Source: Geobacteraceae bacterium | GTDB lineage: Bacteria > Desulfobacterota > Desulfuromonadia > Desulfuromonadales > Geopsychrobacteraceae | Direction of reading: 5' to 3' | Assembly (NCBI GenBank): GCA_027064785.1 | Contig: JAMOPE010000430.1 | Location: forward strand, 1 to 5,900 | Length of the DNA: 5,900 bases | Made by a program: the position numbers and the translations under genes | The notes under the pieces: generated by a model | Told to the model about the DNA's origin: nothing | Seen by the model: the letters and a program-made list of their open reading frames with translations, nothing else | Databases searched by the model: none | Shown: positions 4,889 to 5,900 of the stretch, piece by piece | How the letters are laid out: each line of letters starts with the position of its first letter | Numbering within the stretch: position 1 is the first letter of the stretch

Positions 4889-5089
4889 ATGCAATTAACA
4901 ATTAACGGTCAGAAAAAAGAGTTTTCAACCCCGATAACAGTCCAACAATTACTGACGCAGTTGGGCCTTTCTGCTGAAAGGGTGGTTGTCGAACTCAACC
5001 GCAACATCCTGACAGCAGAAAAACATCCCGAAACTGAACTAAAATCAGGCGACTCTATCGAGCTGGTTCAATTTGTCGGTGGAGGCTAA
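4889..5089 (+). CDS. thiS: Sulfur carrier protein ThiS
   Basis: Small ubiquitin-like carrier of 66 residues, the usual ThiS length. It starts [12 protein letters not shown], contains the [12 protein letters not shown] helix and VVVELNRNI strand, and ends [14 protein letters not shown], supplying the C-terminal Gly-Gly that ThiF adenylates and that becomes the thiocarboxylate sulfur donor for ThiG. The ATG lies 2 bases after the thiF stop and has only weak Shine-Dalgarno matches (GAGG about 14 bases upstream), so translation is probably coupled to thiF. The thiG start follows after 13 bases. Assignment is secure from the C-terminus and gene order. Confidence 0.96.
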   Translation: MQLTINGQKKEFSTPITVQQLLTQLGLSAERVVVELNRNILTAEKHPETELKSGDSIELVQFVGGG

Positions 5090-5102
5090 CGAAGGAATGA
5101 TT

Positions 5103-5876
5103 ATGGATAAACTGGTTATAGCTGGACGGCAATTTGATTCCCGACTATTGGTCGGAACCGGCAAATTTGCCTCCAATCAAGCGATGGTTGCCGCAATGGA
5201 ACACTCAGGCAGTGAGATCGTCACCGTTGCCCTGCGCCGTGTTGATATAGACAATCCGGAAGATTCGTTGTTGTCCCATATCGACACAGACCGTTATCTA
5301 CTGCTCCCAAACACCAGTGGTGCCAGAGATGCCGAAGAAGCCATCCGCCTAGCACGTTTAGCACGAGCTGCAGGCTGTGAGCCATGGGTCAAACTGGAGG
5401 TCACTCCGGACCCTTATTACCTTCTCCCCGATCCGATTGAGACACTGAAAGCTGCAGAAATTCTGGTCAAAGAGGGCTTTATTGTTCTCCCCTACATGCC
5501 TGCAGACCCAGTCCTTGCGCGTCACCTCGAGGAAGTAGGAACCGCAACAGTCATGCCACTCGGGGCACCAATTGGAACAAACAAGGGGGTTAGAACCCGC
5601 GATCATATCGCGATTATCATTGAACAGGCCAATATCCCGGTAATAGTCGATGCCGGACTCGGCGCACCATCCCATGCAGCAGAAGCAATGGAAATGGGCG
5701 CCGATGCGGTTCTGGTCAACACCGCCCTTGCCGACACCCCAAACCCGGCAGGGATGGCTCAGGCCTTCCGCAAGGGAGTTGAGGCAGGTCGTGAAGCGTT
5801 TCTTGCCGGGCTGGGGGCACAACGCGATCAGGCAGAAGCATCCAGCCCATTAACCGGCTTTTTAAGGGGCGACTGA
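5103..5876 (+). CDS. thiG: Thiazole synthase ThiG
   Basis: Forms the thiazole phosphate moiety of thiamine from 1-deoxy-D-xylulose 5-phosphate, dehydroglycine and ThiS thiocarboxylate; cytoplasmic TIM-barrel enzyme. At 257 residues it has the normal length. Visible marks are LLVGTGKF (15-22), VTVALRRVD (40-48), [14 protein letters not shown] (67-80), WVKLEVTPD (95-103) with K97 as the Schiff-base lysine, [38 protein letters not shown] and VNTALA phosphate-binding blocks, and a C-terminal SSPLTGFL. I chose the ATG at 5103 because AAGGA (5092-5096) lies 6 bases upstream and the product begins [11 protein letters not shown] as in relatives. The ATG at 5097 directly abuts that site, and the TTG at 5073 lies within thiS. 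Its stop overlaps the next start (TGATG). Confidence 0.97.
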   Translation: MDKLVIAGRQFDSRLLVGTGKFASNQAMVAAMEHSGSEIVTVALRRVDIDNPEDSLLSHIDTDRYLLLPNTSGARDAEEAIRLARLARAAGCEPWVKLEVTPDPYYLLPDPIETLKAAEILVKEGFIVLPYMPADPVLARHLEEVGTATVMPLGAPIGTNKGVRTRDHIAIIIEQANIPVIVDAGLGAPSHAAEAMEMGADAVLVNTALADTPNPAGMAQAFRKGVEAGREAFLAGLGAQRDQAEASSPLTGFLRGD

Positions 5877-5900
5877 TGAGCTTTAAGCACCAGCTGGAAC
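5876..5900 (+). CDS. Start of next thiamine gene, probably 2-iminoacetate synthase ThiH (8 codons visible)
   Basis: An ATG at 5876 shares one base with the thiG stop (TGATG) and opens a frame reading MSFKHQLE to the window edge. AAGGGG (5864-5869) lies 6 bases upstream. Operons of this kind in anaerobes usually continue with thiH, the radical-SAM tyrosine lyase that makes dehydroglycine, and ThiH proteins often begin MSF. Eight residues cannot prove identity; thiE is the main alternative. That a coding sequence starts here is likely, but its name is an inference from position. Confidence 0.6.

Noticed and set aside
5358..5822. Minus-strand open frame of 154 codons
   Set aside because: Shadow of thiG with cysteine- and tryptophan-rich, non-protein-like composition.
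1..5900. Mobile element, CRISPR array or defence island
   Set aside because: No transposase, integrase, regular direct repeats, tRNA or composition break was seen; all genes fit housekeeping or conserved small families.

Overview
The window reads as ordinary chromosomal sequence of a Gram-negative, probably anaerobic bacterium. The best guess is the Desulfuromonas/Geobacter group (Desulfuromonadia). The reasons are the combination of a short single-repeat YggT followed by a DivIVA-like protein, an FmdB-type zinc ribbon, a DUF3467 protein, and a thiamine operon opening with the 'family 2' ThiF. This placement is inferred from gene content and not from a marker gene. No transposase, phage gene, CRISPR array, tRNA or rRNA was seen, and base composition looks even throughout.

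Left third (1-1945, all minus strand), in order of transcription: yggT (1589-1873) and a divIVA-family gene (1034-1567) form a two-gene unit behind a near-consensus promoter (TTGACA-17-TATAAA). An fmdB-type zinc-ribbon gene (645-938) follows as its own unit, with a promoter (TTGACA-18-TATCAT) and a strong intrinsic terminator (591-628). Then comes folD (1-498, GTG start, 3' part outside the window) with a promoter (TTTACA-17-TATAGT).

Middle (1946-3812): a monocistronic DAHP synthase gene (2099-3148, plus strand; AroF/AroG type), diverging from yggT, catalyses the first step of aromatic amino acid synthesis. Convergent to it is a tight two-gene minus-strand operon: an unrecognised 106-residue helical protein followed by a DUF3467 protein.

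Right third (3886-5900, plus strand): a thiamine thiazole operon controlled by a TPP riboswitch. The aptamer (about 3930-4018) leads into an expression platform whose terminator ends exactly at the ATG of thiF. The order is thiF (with an N-terminal ThiS-like domain), thiS, thiG and the first codons of a further gene, probably thiH. ThiF activates the ThiS C-terminus, the thiocarboxylate formed there supplies sulfur, and ThiG condenses it with deoxyxylulose phosphate and dehydroglycine (made by ThiH if that is the next gene) to build the thiazole ring. The most interesting element is the compact expression platform, in which terminator, antiterminator and Shine-Dalgarno overlap. No wholly new system is evident.
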